Both the position numbers and the translations under genes were made by a program. Positions 10,850 through 18,483 of a stretch of DNA of 21,974 bases are shown here, one piece after another (position 1 is the first letter of the stretch; each line of letters begins with the position of its first letter). Under the pieces are notes generated by a model that did not search any database, was not told where the DNA came from, and was given only the letters and a program-made list of their open reading frames with translations. This DNA is from Chromera velia (lineage: Eukaryota; Sar; Chromeraceae), in assembly GCA_018398765.1 (NCBI GenBank), contig JAHBMJ010001826.1, positions 1-21,974 on the forward strand, in the 5' to 3' direction.

Positions 10850-10957
10850 AAGACAGAAAGAAAGAACCAACGAAGGAAACAAAGACAGACAGAAAGAAAG
10901 AGAGAAAGCAATAAAAAAGGAAAGAAAAAAAGAAAGAAAGAAAGAAAGAAAGAAAGC

Positions 10958-10989
<32 letters not shown>

Positions 10990-11239
10990 AAAGAAAAAAA
11001 GAAAAGAAAGAAAGAAAGAAAGAAAGAAAGAAAAAGAAAGAAAGAAAAGAAAGAAAGCAAGAAAGAAAGAAAGAAAACAAGAAAGCAAGAAAGCAAGAAA
11101 GAAAGAAAGAAAGAAAGCAAGCAAGCAAGCAAGAAAGAAAGAAAGAATTGAAAGAAAGAAAGAAAGAAAGAAAGAAAGAAAAGAAAGAAAGAAAAGAAAG
11201 AAAGCAAACAAAGAAAGAAAGAAAGAAAGAAAGAAAGAA

Positions 11240-11271
<32 letters not shown>

Positions 11272-11339
11272 AAAGAAGAAAGCAAGAAAGAAAGAAAGAA
11301 AGAAAGCAAGAAAGCAAGAAAACAAGAAAGCAAGCAAGC

Positions 11340-11370
<31 letters not shown>

Positions 11371-13043
11371 CAAGCAAGCAAGCAAGAAAGAAAGAAAGAA
11401 AGAAAGAAAGACAGACAGACTATATCGTCTTTTCTTCACTTCACTTTTTCCGAATCGCTTCCTTTCTTTCGGACAGACAGGCAGACAGACAGACAGACAG
11501 ACAAACAGACAAACAGACACACAAACAAGCAGACACAGACAGACAGACACAGACGAACAAACAGAGCCTTCCCTTCATTCTCTTCTGTTTTCTTCTTTTC
11601 TTTTGGCGCGCTCTCAGTGAGTGCAGGGTTGCAGACAGACAGACAGACAGACAGACCTCCGACTCTGCAAGTGCCTCGCAAGTCGCCAGACGGAAGTGCT
11701 GTCCGTAGTGGAGCTCCGTGCTTTCTCCGAATCCGTCTTCATGGTTCGCTCTGTATGTTGTACCATTGTGTTGTTTTTCGATGCACAGCAGCCAGAGAAG
11801 AGGGGGTACAAATCCGTATGAATCAGGGGGACCGAGGGAGGGGAAAAGTGGTTCTGCATTTCTGTAAACTGTTATTTTTAGTTGAGGCATCCTCAAATGT
11901 TTCTGAAAAGAAAGACGGACCAGAAAAGCATTTACTCTCCAGCAAGACATAAAAACTGTATCGGACTGTTTTGGTCTGGCCTTCTCACAGTCAGAAAGAC
12001 AAGAAAAGAGCGAGGACCAAATCCAAACTTCGGGTGTCAACCGGCAAGTTTTGCAACTCTGTTTCCAGCCCCGTTTCAACGCAAGTTGACCGCAGGAAGT
12101 GAACAGGAAGAGCCACAAAAGATGGGACGCTGTCTGTCACTGTCTGTCTGCCTGACCGACCTCTTCATTACGAACACGTTCCTCGCAACCGACGTCACAG
12201 TCCCGCTTGCTGTCACAGTGAAGCAGTCTCTGTCCTTCGAAACTTTGTCTGTTGTCATAGAGAGATAGACAGGCAGAAACGAGTTGAGTGAACAGAGTTA
12301 TCCCGACAAGGAAAGGAAAAAGAGGTCCAGAAAGACAGATAGAGAGGGTAAGAAGATGCAGTGAAAAAACCAAAGCCTGGGAAAGGAGAGAACAGAAGCA
12401 GCAACAGAACACAACAACAAAGGAGTTGGCAAAAGTGGAGTTCCCCGCTGAAGAAGAGCTGGGCCGAGCAAAAGGATCAAAGAGAAAAAGAGAAAGAAAA
12501 ACAGCCTGACCATGAGGATCAACAGAGAGGAAACAACGAGTCTGGTGATTCGCGAGCATCACTGCGTCCCCGAAGTGCACCACTCCGTTCGCACACAGGG
12601 AGAGGTCCACAGGAGTGAGGCTCTTCTGAAGTCTCTTTTGCTTCGCGTTGACCAACAGGTTCCCTGCAGGATGGTGCAGTGTCATCTCATCAGTATTCAT
12701 GAACTCCGGCAGACTGTATCGGACGTGAAGGCGTAATTTTGGGGCACATTTGCTGATAGATGTTGCAGATTGCTCTGCCAGTAAGGAAGTGAGTGACTGA
12801 GGAAAGTAGGAAACCGACCCGCCTCCTTCTTCTTGATGAAGTCTTTCAACTTGACCTCGTCGAGCGATGTGTCTTCACTCCAGTTTCCGATCCTGCACAG
12901 ACGCATCACAAGAAAGACAAATGTTGCGACAGAGAGTTCATGTGCGTATCGACGTGTTGCGTTGTTGCACCTTGGTGGCACACTCACCTGCAGTGATGAT
13001 GGAAGCGGGGGCCTCCCGCCATCTGCTGAGGAGTGAAATGCAT
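8246..13043 (-). CDS. CFAP161: CFAP161 homologue (cilia- and flagella-associated protein 161), ten exons
   Basis: Exons in coding order: 13043-12988, 12892-12819, 12663-12511, 12248-12161, 11750-11657, 10342-10238, 9836-9768, 9289-9246, 8965-8832, 8349-8246. They sum to 921 bases: 306 residues plus TAA, close to the roughly 300 residues usual for the family. Every intron is GT-AG and all phases join. The start ATG gives MHFTPQQMAGG. Family landmarks follow in order: CRIGNWSEDTSLDEVKLKDF (exons 1-2), GNLLVNAKQKRLQKSL then VVHFGDAVML (exon 3), SVARNVFVMKR (exon 4), LHYGQHFRL (exon 5), TYLHSEPVSPL (exon 6), HPDPKIRFE (exon 7), VFRHVATGRFLGSD (exon 8), LNDYGSEYEVACHSY (exon 9) and NLWTIF (exon 10). 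The last 25 residues are acidic and low-complexity. Known family role: a microtubule inner protein lining axonemal doublet microtubules of motile cilia. The product is therefore inferred to be structural, in the flagellum. No frameshift or stop is seen. Introns are 95 to 1314 bp; intron 5 carries a huge GAAA tract. Confidence 0.9.
8465..8550 (+). repeat. (CTTT)n microsatellite in CFAP161 intron 9
   Basis: A tetranucleotide tract of pyrimidines on the plus strand, so purine-rich (AAAG)n in the transcript of the minus-strand gene. It has a few interruptions. The orientation is opposite to the tract in intron 5. Confidence 0.95.
9446..9486 (+). repeat. (GAA)n-type purine tract in CFAP161 intron 7
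   Basis: Imperfect GAA/GGA triplets on the plus strand inside the 478-bp intron between exons 7 and 8. Open frames rich in Arg/Lys across it are artefacts of the repeat. Confidence 0.9.
9585..9622 (+). repeat. CTGT/CTGC microsatellite in CFAP161 intron 7
   Basis: Tandem CTGT units with CTGC variants. This motif recurs, as its complement, several times in intron 5 and downstream of it. Confidence 0.85.
10672..10732 (+). repeat. CAGA/CAGG/CGGA microsatellite in CFAP161 intron 5
   Basis: Imperfect tetranucleotide tract, first of three CAGA-type blocks that bracket the long purine tract in the same intron. Confidence 0.9.
10807..11410 (+). repeat. ~600-bp polypurine tract: (AG)n then (GAAA)n with AAGC interruptions
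   Basis: It begins with about 19 AG units (10807-10845) and a short mixed link. From about 10908 to 11410 it is (GAAA)n interrupted by AAAAG and GCAA variants. The plus strand is almost entirely purine. It lies inside intron 5 of the minus-strand CFAP161 gene, so the transcript reads (UUUC)n. Long plus-strand frames of Lys/Glu/Arg and minus-strand frames of Phe/Leu/Ser across it are repeat artefacts. Confidence 0.97.
11471..11563 (+). repeat. (CAGA)n microsatellite in CFAP161 intron 5
   Basis: Tandem ACAG units with CAAA variants, between the long purine tract and exon 5. Confidence 0.93.
11631..11656 (+). repeat. (CAGA)n block overlapping the 5' splice site of CFAP161 intron 5
   Basis: Six CAGA units abut exon 5. 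On the coding strand this is (GTCT)n, so the donor GTCTGT at 11656-11651 is itself the first repeat unit. Repeat-length changes here would leave the donor intact, because every unit restores the same hexamer. Confidence 0.85.
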
Positions 13044-13771
13044 CTTGACTGTTGGCTGGGTCCTCCCGTGTTGGACTGCTACTCAGGGCTCTTCAGTAGT
13101 CCAGGTCCCTCTCTGGCTCAACAGCAGAAGCGAAGGAAGAAGCCGGACTTGATCTCTCTGTCAGCAACTCCCTCAAGAACAGACGCCTTGTCTCTTCCTA
13201 TGATGTCAACCAAAAGAGCAGTGACCTGAACGCTGCGTGGAAGAGTCGGGTAGCCCGCATGTACGTACGATGACACCATGACGAATTCAAGTGTCTGTTC
13301 TATAGCTCCATTTGTATATATAGCTGTGTGTACGTACGTATCGCTATATAATAAGTTGCAAAAGGCGGCGCGCCGCTGCAGGATCGTGCGCGCGCGGGCT
13401 CAAAAAGATGCGGCGCCGCGCGCGTCGACGCGCGCACCTATATAGCTGAATCGCACCTGCAATCATGCACCTGCATGATGCCTCTTGCAAATTTAACAGT
13501 TGCAAGAGATTCGATCGATCGATCAGTGGAGTCTCGAGCCTCGCTAGCTCTTTTCACTCTTGAATCGTCGTGGTCCGGTCTGCAGTGTTGAAGGTATCAG
13601 AAGCTGCCAGAAAGGCCGTGGATTGTTCTCTTTGATCCGCATTCCCATTGTTTATTCGACCACTGCATATGTGAGGGGTAGCCCTGTCGCATGTCTGGAC
13701 GCTTGCTCTTCATTGCTCTCCTGCTGTCTCATTCGAAGGACGAAACCCGCTCGAACACAAAGAGAGGCAAC
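13044..13771. promoter_or_regulatory. Divergent intergenic region between CFAP161 and the 112-residue gene
   Basis: The two genes start head to head about 730 bp apart. Near the middle is a short, very CpG-rich island (about 13364-13436) in otherwise ordinary sequence. It contains two perfect palindromes: GCGGCGCGCCGC at 13365-13376 and GCGCGCGTCGACGCGCGC at 13418-13435. TATATA words flank it (13315-13322 and about 13438-13443, both within TATATAGCTG). A GATC tetramer run lies at 13512-13526. A shared bidirectional promoter is inferred from the layout; no transcription start is visible in the sequence itself. An in-frame ATG at 13691 upstream of the second gene could extend its N-terminus. 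Confidence 0.5.
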
Positions 13772-14285
13772 ATGGAATCCACAAAGAAAGAGTCGGATCT
13801 CCTTCAAAAAGCCATGCAAGCTAAACTCCAAAAAATCAATGACATGAGGACCAGAAGCATCATCAACCGAAACCGGGTCAGCAGTCCGTGGAAAAGATCT
13901 CTTCGGTAGAAGCTTTTGCCAGAGAGCTAATATTTCTCTGCCCCTTTTTGTTCCTCTTTGTCAGGTGCTGAAGGCGGGAGATTGTATTAAAGAAAAGGTG
14001 GCGGCCCTCCGCACCGAAACGGCCCCGGAAGTGACCATGTCCGTTGGGGTGATGGAAGGATTGCTGGACCTCGTGGAGACGGCAAGAAAGGAAGCCGAAG
14101 TGTTTGAAGCCCGGCAGAAAGAGGCCAAGGAAATGATGGGTCGGTCAGTGGGTGTATGGATGGCTTTGAAATCTGGTCCTCCGATCTTCTGTGAGATCCC
14201 CACTGTCCTCCCTGTGTGCCTATCGTGTGTGCAGTACACTTGGAAAGGAAATGAGCAGGCGATCGAGGCGGGAGACAACTACTGA
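13772..14285 (+). CDS. Small charged, probably coiled-coil protein, three exons, unrecognised
   Basis: Exons 13772-13876, 13965-14147 and 14235-14285 give 112 residues plus TGA. Introns of 88 and 87 bp use GTCAGC/GTCAG and GTGGGT/GCAG, both in phase 0. The start chosen is the ATG giving MESTKKESDLLQKAMQAKL. An in-frame ATG at 13691 would add 27 residues with a hydrophobic MSGRLLFIALLL opening, but that reads like leader sequence. Most of the protein is predicted helix with heptad-like spacing (LLQKAMQAKLQKINDM; LLDLVETARKEAEVFEARQ) and it ends in YTWKGNEQAIEAGDNY. The second intron is a multiple of three and contains no stop, so its retention would still give a full frame. I do not recognise a family. 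The head-to-head position with a ciliary gene makes a ciliary role worth testing, but that is inference. Confidence 0.7.
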
Positions 14286-15094
14286 AGAGAAAGATATTTG
14301 CTGTGTCGGCAAACATTCTTGCCAGCCCATGTACAGTCAAGCTACAGTAGGACTATTGATGTGAATACAAAAACCCAAAATCCAAACTTGTTGCATTGAA
14401 TGAACCCAACTCGCTCTCTCTGATTGCAATCAGACCCTCTAATTTGTGTATATGGTCAGTTCTCTAGTTCCATTTTTTGCAGTATGCTTGCTGGTTTGCA
14501 CGGTGTTGCTACCACACTGCAACATGACTGTTTTCTCTTACTTGTGTGGGGCTTTTGCTCTGTTCTGTGCGGTCCACTATCTGTGCCTCTATGCTGTGTC
14601 CATATCTGTCTGTTCGCGAAAGGGGAAAAACCAAATATATGTTGTCTCCCCCCCCCGCGATTGACACTTGCCGGATGTTTTCCGAAACTGCCTCTCGTGT
14701 GTTTGTCAGGGTACCACTGTCGGCATCTGTTGTTCTCTCTGTCTATTTGGCCTCCTGTGCCTCATTTCGTGCTGGTGGTTCTTGACCTGCTCTCTCCTTC
14801 AGCCTCTTTCTCTTTCTGGGGATTTTCTCTTTTCTGCTCTTCAGTACCTCTCTTGGTCTTCTTGCTGATTGGTGCCTGTCTGAGTCGGTCGTTCATCTGC
14901 TTTTGCTTTTACAGCTGTGTGCGTATGCCTTCTGTTCAATCTCTATGTTGTTCTGCGTGGGTCTCTGGATCTGTCTCTTCCTTCCGTCCTATTTCCTTCT
15001 GCCGGTCTCCTTCTGTTGGGTCTGTGTCAGAATTCGCGATTCTGTCTCCTCATTTTTTTTTGTTTTGACAGCTCTCTCCCCCTCTCTTTGTCTC

Positions 15095-15143
<49 letters not shown>

Positions 15144-15346
15144 GTGTGTATGTGTGTGTGTGACACTGTGTGTGTGTGTGTGTGTGTGTGTTGCATCTCT
15201 TTCTGGACGTCTGGGTCTCTGGATGTGTCTGTTCATCCTTCCCTCTTTTCTTTTCTCGTCTCGTTCGATCTGGTCCTCTGCCGTCTTTCTTTGTTCTGTT
15301 CGGCCGGCGTCGCTCTGAGACCGCGGATAGGAAGCTCTGTGCTTTT
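14286..15346. other. Pyrimidine- and TG-rich low-complexity stretch
   Basis: After the 3' flank of the small gene, the plus strand is rich in CTCT, CTGT and TTTG words for almost 1 kb. A long plus-strand frame (14424-15068) consists almost wholly of Leu, Ser, Cys, Phe and Val as expected from such composition, and I do not call it a gene. I see no RNA gene or transposon protein. Confidence 0.6.
15082..15190 (+). repeat. Compound microsatellite (CT)n then (TG)n
   Basis: About 60 bases of CT-type repeat (15082-15141, with a few TTT breaks) pass directly into about 50 bases of TG repeat (15142-15190) interrupted by ACAC at about 15163-15166. Confidence 0.95.
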
Positions 15347-15749
15347 ATTTGTTTCTAGGCTTGGATTTAATATATATATATATATATATATATATTTAGG
15401 GTTCCCCTAATATAATAATATGAATATAATATAATATGATATAACATCTACATAAGTTTATCCCGGCCGTGTTTGTCTTTTTTCCCCTCTTAATTCATCT
15501 GAACAGAGTAATTTGCCTCTGAAGCCTTATAAAAAACCGTCTCAAAAAACAATAACCCAAGAGATGCGTCATCATCAGATTTTGTAGGACCGATCGTAGG
15601 ACGGATCTTCATTCTCTGACTCATCTCCGGTCTTCAACCCAATCTTCATCCTCTCATCTATTATATTAAGTTTATACTATATTACATTATATTATATTAG
15701 CGTTTTGTCTGAAATATAATATATATTAAATCCGAGCCTAGATTTGTTT
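15347..15749. mobile_element. MITE with 8-bp target-site duplication (hAT-type size)
   Basis: The element spans 15355-15741 (387 bp). It begins CTAGGCTTGGATTTAATATA and ends with the inverted form of CTAGGCTCGGATTTAATATA: at least 23 bp of terminal inverted repeat with one mismatch, and looser AT-rich similarity continuing inward about 80 bp. It is flanked by an exact 8-bp duplication ATTTGTTT (15347-15354 and 15742-15749). It has no transposase frame, so it is non-autonomous. An 8-bp duplication is typical of hAT and Merlin transposases. The terminal bases do not match the usual hAT CAG start, so the superfamily is open. A (TA)n run at 15369-15396 lies in the left arm. Confidence 0.8.
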
Positions 15750-16549
15750 TCACAGTTTCTCTCGGCTTCGTGTCTCTTTTCGGATGAGTATATGTTCAAT
15801 TGCACTTAATATTATAATTAAAAAAAAATGTATGATGATTATTCAAAAAAAAAAAACGATACCAGGAGAAAGTCTAGGAGAAAGTTTGAGAAATCTAATT
15901 AGAAACGTTAAACCTAGATGATGATGATGGTTTGGAGTTAAGTACCAGTAAGGTTAAATAAAGGCGTTTATCTTACCAAAATCTAAATAAATATTTAAAA
16001 ATCATTGGATCAAATAATTTGATCTACCCAGTACAGGCCGGATAAATATTAAATATAACGTAGCATGATAATATAGCATACTAAGCATATAGCATCGAGA
16101 TTCCGGGTTTTACCTGCAGTCCACCGCCAAAAGTCGGACCCCTGGTCGATTATACCAACACCGACTAAGGAAATAACTAGGAAAATGATCAAAAAATAAG
16201 AAGGTTGACAATGTACTACCGTGGTGGTTCATCATTCATGCCTAGGTTTATGCTCATGCGGAAGCAGGCTAAGTTGCTGTGGCTTGCTTTTTTTATCTAT
16301 ATAAGTGCATGCATGGGTTGCTCTTTATCTCTGCCTAGCTCTCTAACTCTCTGGTTTCGAAGACTTTCAATTAATTAAACCACAATTATATGTAATGAAA
16401 GTAAGTAAATATTATAGCTAGGTTATAGAATATGGTTACGAGTAACCACTGCTTTGGTAGTTGTGTTGTTTTGATATTTATTTATATTTTAAAGCAACAA
16501 CAAGACTTTTTTTACCAGTTTTATTACTGAATAAAATAAAATAACTGGT
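15750..16549. other. Gene-free AT-rich stretch
   Basis: No coding region is recognised. There are A-runs at about 15820-15829 and 15846-15857, a short (GAT)n at about 15918-15928, and a perfect small palindrome GGTTAC-GA-GTAACC at 16434-16447. It forms the left flank of the LTR element. Confidence 0.5.
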
Positions 16550-16553
16550 GTTA

Positions 16554-17039
16554 TGTGGAGTCCTACCCTGTGGCGCCACCCTCTGGATCTTTGTATGCGT
16601 TGTATCTGAATGAGCCTGCGTGCCAACGTCATGTTCCGCTGCCGCGTGTATATGCAGTCTGCCTGTACGTGTTGCACTCGAAGCTCTGCGTATGCATGCA
16701 AGTCTACGTTTGGATACGTTTGGCCTCTTTAGCAACATGTTGTCCGAGCAACATCCTATGGCAGGGTTTGAAACTTTGAGTTCAAGTTAGCCGAAGTCAT
16801 TGAATCTCTAGTTGAACCTATATAGCCGGATTCATGTAGAGTTGGAAAAAGTCTGAAGACAAAGCTCAATAGAACCTCTTAGAGTCAAAGTAGGATTGAG
16901 ACCTCATTTACATAAACCTGTAAAGTGTTGCTTGAGTTAGTGTTGCTCACGTTCCTTCCCTAGATCTTTTTAAGGTTCTTGCCCTCGCTTTACCTTCTGT
17001 GTGGACACCATAAGGTGACTGGATAGGAGGAACAAAGCA
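16554..17039 (+). repeat. Left (5') LTR, 486 bp
   Basis: Aligned by eye, it matches the right LTR over its full length at about 90% identity plus two 9-bp gaps (extra sequence here at about 16711-16719 and near 16765), which account exactly for the 18-bp length difference. Nearly all substitutions are transitions. Confidence 0.9.
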
Positions 17040-17042
17040 TTG

Positions 17043-17060
17043 TGGTGACCGCTCAGCTCG
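17043..17060 (+). promoter_or_regulatory. Candidate tRNA primer-binding site
   Basis: TGGTGACCGCTCAGCTCG begins 3 bases after the left LTR. The TGG would pair with the CCA end of a tRNA whose acceptor stem ends GGTCACCA. Which tRNA this would be cannot be settled from the window. Confidence 0.4.
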
Positions 17061-17402
17061 ATGAGTGTCGACTCTCGTTTTCTTTCTGTGATAGAGACCA
17101 GATGTGTCCTTTTGCACAACCGTTGAAAGCCGATTGCAACGATACGGGCACGGTCAGGCAAAGACCGTGAGTAGGGGAATTCAGCGCCCCCTTGCGTCCC
17201 AAACTGCCCGGAGCGCTCTTTTCAAGATCATCATGGTGGACTGGGAACTCGGGGTGGCGTTCCTGATTGGAGAAGTGGATCGGAGACTTCTGCATAGAAC
17301 CGATCGTGAAGATGTTGCTTGGTGTTACTTGGACTTTGGAGTGACTCCATCTCATGAAGATTGCCGTCTACGAGTGTATCGCAAATGAAACGGCCAGTAG
17401 CG
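17061..17402 (+). other. LTR-element interior, left part, no recognised protein
   Basis: A plus-strand frame without an ATG at its head (17104-17388, about 94 residues, ending CYLDFGVTPSHEDCRLRVYR) is the longest here and stops 15 bases before the nested element. It could be the degraded start of a gag-like product or chance; no nucleocapsid CCHC or other motif is present. Confidence 0.35.
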
Positions 17403-18483
17403 TATGCCGGGGGTGAGTGGGGTGCTTTTTACCCCCCTAAAGCGGCGCATTTATGCAAAAAACTTGTTCTTATAATCCGTAAGGAGTTAGAAGCTGAAAC
17501 TTTGTGTAAAAAGACGTTGAAATGATAAAAAAAAAACTATGGAACAGATTTTTTATATCATTTCTAGAAACATAGGCTGCCATACAAATTTTGTGAGTTT
17601 TAGGCCATTTTTTAACGGTTTTCAACAATAAGAAAAACGGTATGAAACTTAGAAAATTTGTATAGCAGCCTATGGTTCTAGAAATGATATAAAAAATCTG
17701 TTCTATAGTTCTTTTTCTATCATTTCAACGTCTTCTTACACAAAGTTTCACCTAAAGCGGCGCATTTGCGCAAAAAACTCGTTCCCATAATTGGTAAGGA
17801 GTTAGAAGCTGAAACTTTGTATAAAAAGACGTTGAAATGATAGAAAAAGAACTGTAGAACAGATTTTTTATATCATTTCTAGAAACATAGGCTACCATAC
17901 AAATTTTGTGAGTTTTAGGCCATTTTTTAACGGTTTTCAACAATAAGAAAAACGGTATGAAACTTAGAAAATTTGTATAGCAGCCTATGGTTCTAGAAAT
18001 GATATAAAAAATCTGTTCTATAGTTCTTTTTCTATCATTTCAACGTCTTCTTACACAAAGTTTCACCTAAAGCGGCGCATTTGCGCAAAAAACTCGTTCT
18101 TATAATCCGTAAGGAGTTAGAAGCTGAAACTTTGTATAAAAAGACGTTGAAATGATAGAAAAAGAACTATAGAACAGATTTTTTATATCATTTCTAGAAA
18201 CATAGGCTGCCATACAAATTTTATGAGTTTTGGGCCATTTTTTAACGGTTTTCAACAATAAAAAAAACGGTATGAAACTTAGAAAATTTGTATAGTAGCC
18301 TATGGTTCTAGAAATGATATAAAAAATCTGTTCCATAGTTCTTTTTCTATTATTTCAACGTCTTTTTATACAAAGTTTCAGCTTCTAACTCCTTATCAAT
18401 TATGAGAACGAGTTTTTTGCGGAAAAGCGCCGGTCTCCTATGCAGAAGGGGGGGCAAAAAGCACCCCACTCGCCCCCGGTATA
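17403..18483. mobile_element. Foldback-type DNA element of three tandem hairpin units
   Basis: The ends are inverted repeats: CCGGGGGTGAGTGGGGTGCT on the left and, inverted, CCGGGGGCGAGTGGGGTGCT on the right, followed by TTTTRCCCCCC. A TA lies just outside each TGCC/TACC end (17403-17404 and 18482-18483), compatible with a TA target duplication, though the exact boundary is uncertain by a few bases. Inside, AAAGCGGCGCATTT recurs at 17439, 17754 and 18069: a 315-bp unit repeated in tandem. Each unit is itself a long inverted repeat (in unit 1 arms about 17495-17592 and 17653-17749) around a spacer of about 60 bases containing TTTTTTAACGGTTTTCAACA. There is no transposase. It lies inside the LTR element and is therefore younger. 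Confidence 0.85.

Noticed and set aside
10536-11708. Long plus-strand frames (up to 390 codons) rich in Lys/Glu/Arg, and matching minus-strand frames of Phe/Leu/Ser
   Set aside because: They are translations of (GAAA)n and (CAGA)n repeats. A four-base repeat without stops is open in every frame, and the region is intron 5 of CFAP161.
12137-12260. Alternative frame of exon 4 reading HCDSKRDCDVGCEERVRNEE, which looks like a Cys-rich domain
   Set aside because: The other frame (DCFTVTASG...SVARNVFVMKR) matches CFAP161 and is the one that keeps phase with exons 3 and 5.
12664-12747. Upstream extension of CFAP161 exon 3 (frame reading APKLRLHVRYSLPEFMNTDEM) with an alternative acceptor
   Set aside because: Starting exon 3 at 12663 joins EA-G-NLLVN in phase and matches the family. 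The longer version needs a different donor and inserts about 28 residues with no counterpart.
14424-15068. 214-codon plus-strand frame with many Leu, Cys, Ser and Phe, resembling a membrane protein
   Set aside because: The composition follows from CT/TG-rich low-complexity DNA. There are no conserved motifs or regular transmembrane spacing, and it runs into the (CT)n microsatellite.
16555-16779. Conserved open frame in both LTRs (VAPPSG-LY-LYLNEP)
   Set aside because: The conservation comes from LTR identity. The two copies differ by an internal 9-bp gap and neither has a supported start or continuation.
17752-18336. Repeated minus-strand frames of about 60-78 codons (KTVKKWPKTHKIC...)
   Set aside because: They are copies of the same stretch of the 315-bp hairpin unit. 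The repetition is structural and gives no sign of a coding gene.
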